Positions 1 to 6,861 of a stretch of DNA of 15,579 bases are shown here, one piece after another; the stretch's first letter is position 1, and each line of letters starts with the position of its first letter. Both the position numbers and the translations under genes were made by a program. The notes under the pieces were generated by a model, which searched no databases, was not told where the DNA came from, and was given only the letters and a program-made list of their open reading frames with translations. The DNA comes from JAAZPG01 sp012797375 (GTDB lineage: Bacteria; Acidobacteriota; Aminicenantia; Aminicenantales; UBA4085): the NCBI GenBank assembly GCA_937868205.1, contig CALMMC010000130.1:1-15579 (forward strand), in the 5' to 3' direction.

Positions 1-1
1 C

Positions 2-898
2 ATTCGGGCGGTCGTGGGCCCGGACCGGGCGATCAACGCCTTGTCGGGGGGAGTCGACTCCTCCGTGGTGACGATGCTCGGCCACCGGGCGCTTGGCGGC
101 CGTCTCCGGAGCGTCTTCATTGAAAACGGTCTGATGCGCGAGAGGGAAGGGGCGTCGGTTGTTGAATCATTCCGGGCCCTCGGCGTCCCGGTGGAGATCG
201 TCGACGCCCGGGAGGAATTTTTCGCCGCCCTGAAGGGTCTGACCGATCCCGAGGAAAAGCGCGAGGCGATCACCCAGACCTTCTACCGGCGGGTTTTCGG
301 TCGGATCGTCAAGGAAAGCGGAGCCAAGGTTTTGCTCCAGGGAACCATCCTGACCGATGTCGACGAGACGGTCGCCGGGATCAAGCGCCAACATAACGTC
401 TTCGCCCAGCTGGGCATCGATCCGGAGGCGACGTTCGGATACCGCATCCTGGAGCCGCTCCTGCCGTTGCGCAAGGACGGCGTTCGGATCGTCGGCCGGG
501 CCCTGGGGCTCCCCGACGTCCTCTTCAACCGGAAGCCGTTTCCCGGGCCGGCCTTGGCCGCCCGGGTCATCGGCGAGGCGACGCCCGAGCGCATCGCCGT
601 CGTCCGGCGGGCGACGACGATCCTTGAACGCCGCTTGGAGGCCGGCCCCGCTTTTCAATACATGGCCGTTCTTCACGCCGACCGGGTTCCGGGAATCCGG
701 GAGGGACGCCGCGATTTCGGCCTTCAGATCGAAGTGCGCTGCTGGGACAGCGTCGACGCCCGGACGGCCTCGCCGACCCGCCTTTCCTGGGAGACGCTCG
801 AGGCGATTTCCGGCGACATCATCCGGGAGATCCCCGGCGTCGTCAGCGTCACCTACCACATCGCTCCCAAGCCGCCCTCGACGATCGAGGCGGTCTGA
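2..898 (+). CDS. GMP synthase-like ATP-pyrophosphatase (GuaA C-terminal/ExsB-like), 5' truncated
   Basis: The visible 298 residues cover the PP-loop ATP-pyrophosphatase and the C-terminal dimerisation region of a GMP synthase-like protein. True GuaA adenylates XMP and aminates it to GMP. The PP-loop SGGVDSS sits at visible residues 15-21, PFPGP lies mid-protein, and the end reads KPPSTIEAV. The frame is open to the left edge, and the residues before the internal GTG at 14 (IRAVV) fit the family, so the true start is upstream. Whether a glutaminase domain precedes it cannot be seen. Several GuaA signatures differ: QGTILTDVDET replaces the usual QGT-YPDVIES, KRQHN replaces KSHHN, and the C-terminal TIEWE is TIEAV. 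These match, from memory, a stand-alone 'ExsB family' group, so it may be a paralogue and not the housekeeping guaA. The acylphosphatase starts 29 bases downstream, probably in the same operon. Confidence 0.85.
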   Translation: MRAVVGPDRAINALSGGVDSSVVTMLGHRALGGRLRSVFIENGLMREREGASVVESFRALGVPVEIVDAREEFFAALKGLTDPEEKREAITQTFYRRVFGRIVKESGAKVLLQGTILTDVDETVAGIKRQHNVFAQLGIDPEATFGYRILEPLLPLRKDGVRIVGRALGLPDVLFNRKPFPGPALAARVIGEATPERIAVVRRATTILERRLEAGPAFQYMAVLHADRVPGIREGRRDFGLQIEVRCWDSVDARTASPTRLSWETLEAISGDIIREIPGVVSVTYHIAPKPPSTIEAV

Positions 899-904
899 GG
901 CCGG

Positions 905-923
905 CGGGAAAGGGGGCTTCCCG
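905..923 (+). other. Hairpin in the acylphosphatase leader
   Basis: CGGGAA (905-910) pairs perfectly with TTCCCG (918-923) around the loop AGGGGGC. It lies in the 29-base gap before the acylphosphatase ATG at 928. The only purine-rich stretch that could serve as a ribosome binding site is partly in the stem and loop. It has no T-run, so it is not a terminator. A regulatory role is inference only. Confidence 0.35.
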
Positions 924-927
924 TCCC

Positions 928-1209
928 ATGCCGGAACGGCTGCACGCCTTCATCCTCGGAGACGTTCAAGGCGTTTCCTTCCGCTGGTTTGTGGGGAAGG
1001 AAGCGATGCGGCTCGGCCTGCGGGGCTGGGTCCGAAACCGGCGGGACGGCCGGGTGGAAGTCCTGGCCGAGGGGGAGCGGCCCTCCTTGACAGTCCTTCT
1101 CGAGGGGCTTCGGAGGGGCCCCCGCTTCGCCCGGGTGGAGGGCGTCGACGTCGATTGGACCGAGGCCTCGGGGGAGTTCTCCGATTTTCGGATCGTTCCA
1201 ACCGCCTGA
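928..1209 (+). CDS. acyP: Acylphosphatase
   Basis: A 93-residue cytosolic enzyme that hydrolyses acyl phosphates such as acetyl or carbamoyl phosphate to carboxylate and phosphate. It matches the family in full length. The phosphate-binding loop GDVQGVSFR ends in the expected catalytic arginine R19. The second motif GWVRNRRDGRVE carries the catalytic asparagine N37. The ATG at 928 gives the usual short N-terminus before the first strand. No strong Shine-Dalgarno stands at ideal spacing; the nearest purine-rich stretch is about 12 bases upstream, inside a small hairpin. It follows the GuaA-like gene by 29 bases and probably shares its transcript. Its stop codon forms part of the hairpin terminator shared with the convergent gene. 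Confidence 0.95.
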   Translation: MPERLHAFILGDVQGVSFRWFVGKEAMRLGLRGWVRNRRDGRVEVLAEGERPSLTVLLEGLRRGPRFARVEGVDVDWTEASGEFSDFRIVPTA

Positions 1210-1225
1210 GCCCGGCTCAGCTTTT
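1206..1225 (+). terminator. Hairpin terminator shared by convergent genes
   Basis: CTGAG (1206-1210) and CTCAG (1216-1220) form a perfect stem, extendable to CTGAGC/GCTCAG with a 3-base loop. CTTTT follows at 1221-1225, making a rho-independent terminator for the + strand acylphosphatase unit. The stem contains the acylphosphatase stop (1207-1209) and the opposing gene's stop (1217-1219). On the - strand no long T-run follows, so it is stronger in the + direction. Confidence 0.65.
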
Positions 1226-1480
1226 AGCTTTCCGGTCTTCCAGGCACTTCCGCCGGCATTCCGCCGAGCAGAAAAAATGCTCCTCGCCGTCGATGATCTC
1301 GCGCAGGGCGTTTTCCCGGGGAAGATACATTTGACAGACCTCGTCCTTGACCATGCGGCCCGATAAGGTCGGAGGGGAGGCGGAAGACGGCGGAGACGAA
1401 GACCGGCTGATCCTGCGCCAGAACGAGACAAGACGGAGGATGAGATAAAGGAGCAGAACGAAAATGATGAATCGCAGCAT
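1217..1480 (-). CDS. Small membrane-anchored YHS/TRASH-like metal-binding protein
   Basis: An 87-residue protein. Residues 3-20 form one hydrophobic helix (a membrane anchor). A Ser/Pro-rich linker (about 25-40) follows, then a compact cysteine domain. C49 lies in MVKDEVCQMYLP, and C71 and C75 lie in FFCSAEC, with an extra C79. This resembles the YHS/TRASH-like fold (commonly MVKDPVCG...YFCS--C) and the architecture of PP0621-type small proteins, which bind a metal through cysteines. The usual glycine after the first cysteine is glutamine here. The ATG at 1480 is preceded by only a weak GAAGA. The flavodoxin stop is 12 bases upstream on the same strand, so the two are probably co-transcribed. 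The metal and role are not known: metal sensing, or delivery linked to redox, is possible. Confidence 0.75.
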   Translation of the reverse strand: MLRFIIFVLLLYLILRLVSFWRRISRSSSPPSSASPPTLSGRMVKDEVCQMYLPRENALREIIDGEEHFFCSAECRRKCLEDRKAKS

Positions 1481-1492
1481 GTCCGTCTTCTC

Positions 1493-2017
1493 TTAGGAAG
1501 CTTCCGAACGCTTGTTCCGCGCTTCCGCGCTCCGGGCTTTCATGTGCCGGGCGAACACGGCCGCTTCGGCCAGATCGTGGGCGTCGGGATGGGAGGCGGC
1601 CGAGGGGGCCATTTGCGTCCATTCCTGGTGCTCGGGAGATTCCGCGAGCGCCTCCAAGGCCTGAAGCGACAGCTTTCCCCGGCAATGAAACGTCCCTAAA
1701 AGGCGGCCCTGGCTCACCAAGACGGCCGCGTACTCCAGGGCTTCCTGGGCCAGCCGGTGATGGGGGAAGGCCCCATGGGTGCTGAATAAAGCGATATTCG
1801 ACCCGGCGGGAATGGACTTCAAGAACCGTTCCGCCGGCAAGGGAACGCTGTGGGCTTGCACGGGAAAGCCGGCGAAAATCAAGCCATAATCGGCCAGCGG
1901 GCCGGCATCCTCGATCGCCGCCAGCTTCCGGTTTCCGCCGAGGGCCCGGTGGATCGCCTCGGCGACCATCTTCGTGTTTCCAGTCCGGCTGAAATACGCG
2001 ATCAGCGTCTTGTTCAT
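1493..2017 (-). CDS. Flavodoxin-like FMN protein
   Basis: A 174-residue cytosolic flavodoxin-family protein, expected to bind FMN and transfer electrons or act as a small flavin reductase. The N-terminus has the flavodoxin strand followed by the FMN-phosphate loop SRTGNT (residues 10-15). Later stretches GLIFAGFPVQAHSVP and ALFSTHGAFP fit the loops that surround the flavin ring. GTFHCRGKLS matches a cysteine motif common in the Flavodoxin_4-like branch. The C-terminal 30 residues are Ala/Arg-rich and probably disordered. The ATG at 2017 begins exactly at the first strand, with an AAGGG just upstream at short spacing. Downstream on the same strand comes the YHS-like membrane protein. Its redox partner is not identifiable from the window. 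Confidence 0.85.
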   Translation of the reverse strand: MNKTLIAYFSRTGNTKMVAEAIHRALGGNRKLAAIEDAGPLADYGLIFAGFPVQAHSVPLPAERFLKSIPAGSNIALFSTHGAFPHHRLAQEALEYAAVLVSQGRLLGTFHCRGKLSLQALEALAESPEHQEWTQMAPSAASHPDAHDLAEAAVFARHMKARSAEARNKRSEAS

Positions 2018-2053
2018 GGCCCTTATTTTTTCATAGACGGGGCGAAATATCCA

Positions 2054-2077
2054 GAGAAAACGGGATCCCGGCGTCTC
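2054..2077 (-). repeat. Interrupted inverted repeat, possible weak terminator of the kinase operon
   Basis: The arms GAGA (2054-2057) and TCTC (2074-2077) flank the 10-base palindrome CGGGATCCCG (2061-2070) with 3 bases between on each side. It lies just after the kinase stop and before the flavodoxin start on the - strand. Read on the - strand, the palindrome is followed by TTTTCTC, so it could be a short intrinsic terminator. The stem is small, and an operator role for the flavodoxin pair is equally possible. Confidence 0.35.
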
Positions 2078-2085
2078 CGACCGGT

Positions 2086-5000
2086 TCAGGGCGCTCCGGC
2101 CGGAAGCTCGAGGATGACTTCGGTTCCCCGCCGCGCTTCGCTCCGGATCCGGATCGAACCCCCGTGGTCCTCGATGATCTTCTTGGTGATGGGAAGACCC
2201 AGGCCCGTGCCGGCGGATTTGGTCGAAAAATACGGCTCGAAAATCCTTTCGGCGACGTCGGGCTCCATTCCCGCGCCGGTATCGGCGATGACGATGACAA
2301 ATCGATCGCCCGTCCGCCGGGCCTCGATCCGGATGTCCCCCCGCCGGCGGATGGATTCGATGGCGTTGATCATGAGATTGCGGAAGGCGATCTTGAGCTT
2401 CCCCCGATCCCCCTCGAAGCGGAGGCCGGGCTCGATAGCGGCCGTGAAGGCGAGGCGGTCGGATAAAAGCTTTCGGTAGGGATCGACGGTTTCAGCCAGA
2501 ATCTCGTCGAGGGCCACCGTTTCCTTGTTCAAAGCCGCGGCCCTCGACAAGTCCAGGAACTCCTGGGCGATGCGGCGGAGGTTCTCGACCTCGCCGACGA
2601 TGTACGATATCGATTCCTTCAGGGCCGGCTCGAAATCCTCCCGGCGGTCCTGCCAGACATGGAGCAGGTGTTCGGCCGAAAGTTGAATCGGGGTCAGGGG
2701 ATTTTTGACTTCGTGGGCGACTTTCCGGGCCATTTCCGCCCAAGCCGCCTTGCGGCCGAGATCGGCCATGTCGCGCTGGTGGTTTTTCAGGCTGCGGATC
2801 ATGCCGTTGAATCCGTCCACCAGCGTCTTCATTTCGTCCCGTCCCCGGTAGGTGACCTCGAATTCGAGATTGCCCAAGGCCGCCTCCCGCGTTCCGGCCA
2901 GCAGACGGCGGACGGGAGTGACGATCATCGCTCCGATCCCCCGGGCGAGCAGCAGGACGGTGCCGACGAAGAAAATCCCGATGAAAACGAGAAATTCGAA
3001 CAGCTCCCGCCCGGCCGCCGAGATTTCCTGCTGTTCAAAGGGGAAGGGCAGCGACAGGAGCAGCGGCGGATCCACGGCCGTGTAGGGAACGGTCAACGTT
3101 TGGTAGGAAAAGGTTCCCAGCTTCTGGGTTTCGGCGTAATAAGGATGGTTTTCGAAGGCGATCCGGTATTGGGTTTCGCCGTCAAGAAGCTCCGGCAGGA
3201 GGCCCGCCTCAAACAACTCCTTCCGGCTGGAAGACACAAGGCGGCCGCCCCGGTAGAGGTTGACGTCGTTGGCCGTGGTCTGGGAGATCCACAAGACGAA
3301 ATCATCGGGCGGCGTCTCGGCCTTCGGGTCTTCCTCCCGCTGGAGGAAGAGGAAATCGTCGATGACGTTCCGGGCCAGGGTCGCTTGGATTTCGGCCTTG
3401 CGGATGAACTGCTGGGCGAAGACCCGCTTGAAAAAACGAGGCGAAAGGAAGGCGAAGAGGAGAAGCGGAATCAAGGCGACGGCGGTGAAGGAGACATAAA
3501 CTCGGTCGGCGAACGACCACAGGGGCCGGAGACGGGGGCGGGGCTTGGCCGCCAGCCAGCTCCCGAGCAAAAACAGGAAAAGAAAGGCGGCCGTCAACGC
3601 CGCGTACTTGAAATACTCCACGGCCAGCCCGACGGCCGTCGGACGGGGGATCAGAACGGCCTGAATCCGATCCGCCCGGCGGAAGGCGTAGAGATCGAAG
3701 CGCTCGTCCTTGTCGCGGAATCCGGTCCATACCCCGGGTCCGTCCAGGGCGGGATCGCCGGCCAAGGAAGAGGGAAGGCCGGTCGAAAGCCGGCTGGGAT
3801 TGAAAAAAATGTCCCCCGAGGCGCTGAAGATGGCGAAACGGAAATCAAATTGAACGAGCGACGGCAGGGAGTTCGAGCGGAGCAGCTCGAAATAGGGATT
3901 GGCCGAATAGAGAAAAGGCAGGAGGACGTCGTTCAATGAAACATAGAGGATCGTCCGCCCGAGTAGTTCGCCGTCTTCGACCCAATCGCGGTAGCCGATG
4001 AGGAATTCCTCCGTTTTGCCCATGAAGGGCAAGGGGAGACGGACCACGCTTCCCTCCGGCCGGAGGGGAAGGTCCTCCGCCAGACGGAACATGTTGGGAA
4101 CATTGAGAGCGAACCGGGAGAGGGTCGGCGCCGCGGAATCATGGATGTCCAAGCCCGAATACCAATTGAACCGGGCGACGAGGGTGCCGCCCCAGAGACG
4201 GCGGGCCATGTCGGGGGAATCCTCGGGGCGGTGGAGAAAGCGGACAACGTCCCGGCGCGAGCGGCCCAAGGCCCGCATCGAATCATCCAGCAGGAAGCGG
4301 GCCCAGGAGTCGCGGGTTTCGACTGTTTGGCGGAGGAATCCCTCGGCCAGGGAGCGCGACTTGGCCGAGGCCGCTTGGCGGATCGTGCCGAAGATTCCAA
4401 CCGAGGCGGCGAGGAGAGCGAGGATCGCCGCGGTTTTTTTCCAGCGCCGCCGGGCGAGAGAGAATGCGGCCGGGGCCAGGCCCAGGACGGACCCGAAGAG
4501 AAGGGCCCGCCCCGGAGCCGAAGGGCGGAGAATCCAAAGAAGCGAGGCGGACAGAAGGGCGTACGCCGCGACGGTCCAGCCCGGCGCGGGCCGTCGGTCG
4601 AAATGTCTTTTCAGGACGGCCGCCGCCGGGACGGCGGCCGCCGCCGCCAGGAGAAAAATCGCCGCGTGGAGGAGAAGAAACGCTCCGCTCGGAAAAAACC
4701 GGAGGAGATGGACGTTGGAATGGATCGCGATCCGCTCGATGATCAAAAGAACGCCGGCGAACAGGAAGGGAAGACTGAGAAGCCCCGCCACGGCCGTCGC
4801 CGGGCTCGCTTTCCGGCCTGGTTCCGTCCGTCTTCCGAGCAAGCGCGTCAGGCCGGCGGCCAGTCCGAAGAGCGTCAGGGCCGTCAGGAAGATATCGAAG
4901 GGAGATCCGGTCAGGTTTCCCCAAGAGACGAATCCGGCTTGGCCCGGGGAAAAGAGAGGAGAGGCCGCGGCCGGCCCGAGCCGGCCGAGGGGGATGAAGA

Positions 5001-5913
5001 CGGCCCGGAAGCCGAAAAGGGCGAGAAGGAAGACCGCCGCTGATTGGAGGCGGCTCTTGGGGAAATACGCCGGGGAGAGGAAGCCGGCGGCGACAAAAAG
5101 CAGCAAGGCCGCGGCTAGGGCGGCCAAGGCTGAGAAGAACAACGTTTCGCGCAGGGCGAGACGCCGGGCGGCCGGGGCCGGCGAACGAAGGCCGGCCGTG
5201 GCGATGATCCGCCCCTCAGCCGTCCGGAGGGGAAACAGCAGCGAGGGCGTTTCGCCGTCCGAGCGGGGCGTGCTGATGAATTCGTCCTGGTGGCCGCGGA
5301 ACAAACGCTCGAAGGAGGAGAGATCCTCGCGGAAATCCCAGTAGTCGATGGCCGCGGAGCGGCGGACGCGGACGGGCAGGAAGCCGTATTCTTCCAAGTA
5401 GGGCGATGGAAACCCGGGGATGAAGGCCAGGAGGCGGTGCACGGCCAGGACCTCGCCCGTTTCCAGCCGGACGATCAGAGTGAGCACGGAAGACGCCCGG
5501 TCGCGGACGAGAATTTGCTTCGGCCGGAACGACGGCGTCAGGGAGGGGGGAGAGCCCGAAAACAGCGGTTCGAGATTCACCGCCCGGCCGAGCCATATCC
5601 GCAGCCGTCTCTCCGAATCATAGAGGGCGACGCCCTCGGTTTCCGGATCCAGGCCGATCGACTTGAAGAGGGCGAATTGGTCCGCGGCGGCCCGGGGGAA
5701 CGACGTCCGGGTCAAGCGGTCCAGGGTCTGTTCCTGGGTCCGGGCCAGCGAGGCATAAGAGCGCTGGATGACCCGGGCCTTTTTCCTGAGGATGTCCAGG
5801 TTCCGCTCGGCGCTTCCCGAGACGACGAGGGGAGGAAGGACCAGGGCTAGGAAACCTCCGGCCGTGGCCAGGATCGCGGCGGCCAAGGCCGGCCGAAACG
5901 CTTTTCTTCTCAC
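2086..5913 (-). CDS. Large NtrY-like membrane sensor histidine kinase
   Basis: With the GTG start at 5913 this is a 1275-residue sensor kinase. It opens with a membrane helix (about 8-30) and an extracytoplasmic stretch to about 250. A run of seven or eight hydrophobic helices (about 255-510) and a second extracytoplasmic region (about 510-765) follow. Helices lie near 768-790 and 805-825, then a third external segment and a last helix near 973-998. A HAMP linker (about 995-1050) leads to the kinase core: phospho-acceptor H1067 in HEVKNPLTPIQ, N-box N1183 in NLMINAIES, G1 box D1211 in DTGAGM, then FEPYFSTK and GTGLGLPI. The HEVKNPLTP H-box is typical of NtrY. GTG at 5913 overlaps the previous stop as GTGA and has GGAG at good spacing; a TTG at 5946 would extend it by 11 unlikely residues. 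NtrY kinases are usually much shorter. No receiver gene is adjacent and the ligand is unknown. Confidence 0.9.
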   Translation of the reverse strand: MRRKAFRPALAAAILATAGGFLALVLPPLVVSGSAERNLDILRKKARVIQRSYASLARTQEQTLDRLTRTSFPRAAADQFALFKSIGLDPETEGVALYDSERRLRIWLGRAVNLEPLFSGSPPSLTPSFRPKQILVRDRASSVLTLIVRLETGEVLAVHRLLAFIPGFPSPYLEEYGFLPVRVRRSAAIDYWDFREDLSSFERLFRGHQDEFISTPRSDGETPSLLFPLRTAEGRIIATAGLRSPAPAARRLALRETLFFSALAALAAALLLFVAAGFLSPAYFPKSRLQSAAVFLLALFGFRAVFIPLGRLGPAAASPLFSPGQAGFVSWGNLTGSPFDIFLTALTLFGLAAGLTRLLGRRTEPGRKASPATAVAGLLSLPFLFAGVLLIIERIAIHSNVHLLRFFPSGAFLLLHAAIFLLAAAAAVPAAAVLKRHFDRRPAPGWTVAAYALLSASLLWILRPSAPGRALLFGSVLGLAPAAFSLARRRWKKTAAILALLAASVGIFGTIRQAASAKSRSLAEGFLRQTVETRDSWARFLLDDSMRALGRSRRDVVRFLHRPEDSPDMARRLWGGTLVARFNWYSGLDIHDSAAPTLSRFALNVPNMFRLAEDLPLRPEGSVVRLPLPFMGKTEEFLIGYRDWVEDGELLGRTILYVSLNDVLLPFLYSANPYFELLRSNSLPSLVQFDFRFAIFSASGDIFFNPSRLSTGLPSSLAGDPALDGPGVWTGFRDKDERFDLYAFRRADRIQAVLIPRPTAVGLAVEYFKYAALTAAFLFLFLLGSWLAAKPRPRLRPLWSFADRVYVSFTAVALIPLLLFAFLSPRFFKRVFAQQFIRKAEIQATLARNVIDDFLFLQREEDPKAETPPDDFVLWISQTTANDVNLYRGGRLVSSSRKELFEAGLLPELLDGETQYRIAFENHPYYAETQKLGTFSYQTLTVPYTAVDPPLLLSLPFPFEQQEISAAGRELFEFLVFIGIFFVGTVLLLARGIGAMIVTPVRRLLAGTREAALGNLEFEVTYRGRDEMKTLVDGFNGMIRSLKNHQRDMADLGRKAAWAEMARKVAHEVKNPLTPIQLSAEHLLHVWQDRREDFEPALKESISYIVGEVENLRRIAQEFLDLSRAAALNKETVALDEILAETVDPYRKLLSDRLAFTAAIEPGLRFEGDRGKLKIAFRNLMINAIESIRRRGDIRIEARRTGDRFVIVIADTGAGMEPDVAERIFEPYFSTKSAGTGLGLPITKKIIEDHGGSIRIRSEARRGTEVILELPAGAP

Positions 5914-6353
5914 CGCCGCTCCGCCCGGATTTGGAGGATCTTCCAAAATCCCCGGCCCGGAGCGCGGCTTCCGGGAGGATGAAACGACGCGCCCCGGATC
6001 AGGAACAGGATGTCATAGGCGGTCTGCCGGCCGTCCCTGGTCCGGACTTCCCACCGGGCCTTGAAAACGAAGGAGCCGTTTTCAAGCGATTGAACGGCCG
6101 GCCCTTCCGGATAAAATCCCAAGGTCCGCGAGGACCGGAAAAATCCGCGCAACCAAAGGAGGGTCTGTTCGTCCGAGAGGAGGTCGGAAAAAACGTCCGG
6201 GCTGGAAAAGGAGATATTAAGAAACGACCCTTTTTCCAATAAGGGTCTCAGCCGCTCGGGATCATTCCGGCGGAATGCTCCTTCGATTTCCGTCGTGGCC
6301 GAGGAAACCAGGGACAGGACGAAGGAGACAAGGACCAGCCCGAGATGCGTCAC
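5910..6353 (-). CDS. Secreted DUF4783-like protein
   Basis: A 147-residue protein with a likely signal peptide: residues 1-20 are hydrophobic and end at LVSSA before TTEIEG. The mature part resembles DUF4783 (an NTF2-like fold). The signs are an EIEGAFRRND opening helix, an internal SDEQTLLWLRGFF helix, a strand with FKARWEVRTRDGRQTAYDILFLI, and a closing FWKILQIRAERR strand. The family has no firm function; NTF2-like folds bind small ligands or act as protein modules. The start is GTG at 6353 with a weak ribosome site, chosen because it sets up a normal signal peptide. Its TGA overlaps the kinase GTG by 3 bases (GTGA), which suggests translational coupling. That makes it a candidate periplasmic accessory of the kinase, by inference from context only. 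Confidence 0.7.
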   Translation of the reverse strand: MTHLGLVLVSFVLSLVSSATTEIEGAFRRNDPERLRPLLEKGSFLNISFSSPDVFSDLLSDEQTLLWLRGFFRSSRTLGFYPEGPAVQSLENGSFVFKARWEVRTRDGRQTAYDILFLIRGASFHPPGSRAPGRGFWKILQIRAERR

Positions 6354-6380
6354 GCGGGGCTGAGACCGGACGACCGCCGG

Positions 6381-6623
6381 TCAGGCGTTCGGGGAGGCTT
6401 TTTTCTCGTCTTCCTTCAATTCGGATTCGAGCTTCTTGGCCCGGGCGGCGTCTTTGAAGCTGCTCACGCCGGCGATCAGGGCGATCAGCCCGCCGAAGAA
6501 CAGAAGGGGAGGGATGACTCCCTTGACGAGGCAGGTGAATTGGGGCCACCAGACGAGAGCGACGAGAACGACGCCTCCGGCCATCGCGACCAAACCGCCT
6601 AAAACCGCGAGGATTTTACCCAT
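6381..6623 (-). CDS. Small two-helix membrane protein, unknown function
   Basis: An 80-residue protein not recognised as a named family. Residues about 4-26 (ILAVLGGLVAMAGGVVLVAL) and 34-54 (GVIPPLLFFGGLIALIAGV) form two membrane helices. A short WWPQFTCLVK loop joins them, and a charged cytoplasmic tail follows (KLESELKEDEKK). The ATG at 6623 has a clear AGGGAGG 7 bases upstream, and a strong promoter lies about 40 bases upstream. It is the first gene of the unit that continues, 27 bases later, with the secreted DUF4783-like protein and the histidine kinase. A role in membrane signalling is suggested only by this company. Confidence 0.7.
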   Translation of the reverse strand: MGKILAVLGGLVAMAGGVVLVALVWWPQFTCLVKGVIPPLLFFGGLIALIAGVSSFKDAARAKKLESELKEDEKKASPNA

Positions 6624-6661
6624 GAACGGCCTCCCTAAATTCGATCATCTCTTCGTTCCGC

Positions 6662-6690
6662 ATTATACAGAACGCGATTCGGAGACGCAA
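6662..6690 (-). promoter_or_regulatory. Sigma70-type promoter of the kinase operon
   Basis: Read on the - strand, TTGCGT (6690-6685) is followed after exactly 17 bases by a perfect TATAAT (6667-6662). The expected start of transcription is near 6655, giving a leader of about 30 bases before the ATG at 6623. It is well placed to drive the small membrane protein, the DUF4783-like protein and the kinase. The -10 box is consensus; the -35 matches at TTG only. Confidence 0.65.
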
Positions 6691-6800
6691 GCGATTGGAT
6701 GGGAGAAACATGGCGACTCCAATCTTGCCCCAAAGGCGTCCCGAATGGATCCGACCCAGTCCGGCGGTTTGCGGCCGTCCTGCCGGGAGCAAGCCGCTTC

Positions 6801-6829
6801 TTGATTCCTTGCCGTCCTTCGATGACAAT
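6801..6829 (+). promoter_or_regulatory. Candidate promoter of the aminotransferase operon
   Basis: TTGATT (6801-6806) and GACAAT (6824-6829) each match four of six consensus bases and are 17 bases apart. Transcription would start near 6836. AAGGAG at 6848-6853 then serves the ATG at 6862 with 8 bases of spacing. It lies in the divergent gap of 238 bases that also holds the opposing kinase-operon promoter. I see no gene in that gap. Confidence 0.45.
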
Positions 6830-6861
6830 AGCGGGGAAACGCCGGTCAAGGAGAGTCGTTC

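Noticed and set aside
3998..5344. A 448-codon + frame opposite the histidine kinase
   Set aside because: Antisense to the kinase membrane region; its Arg/Ala/Lys-rich translation reflects GC-rich hydrophobic codons read backwards.
6616..6849. Small - strand frame in the gap upstream of the two-helix membrane protein
   Set aside because: It crosses the consensus promoter and the start of the membrane protein gene in another frame and has no ribosome site or protein pattern.
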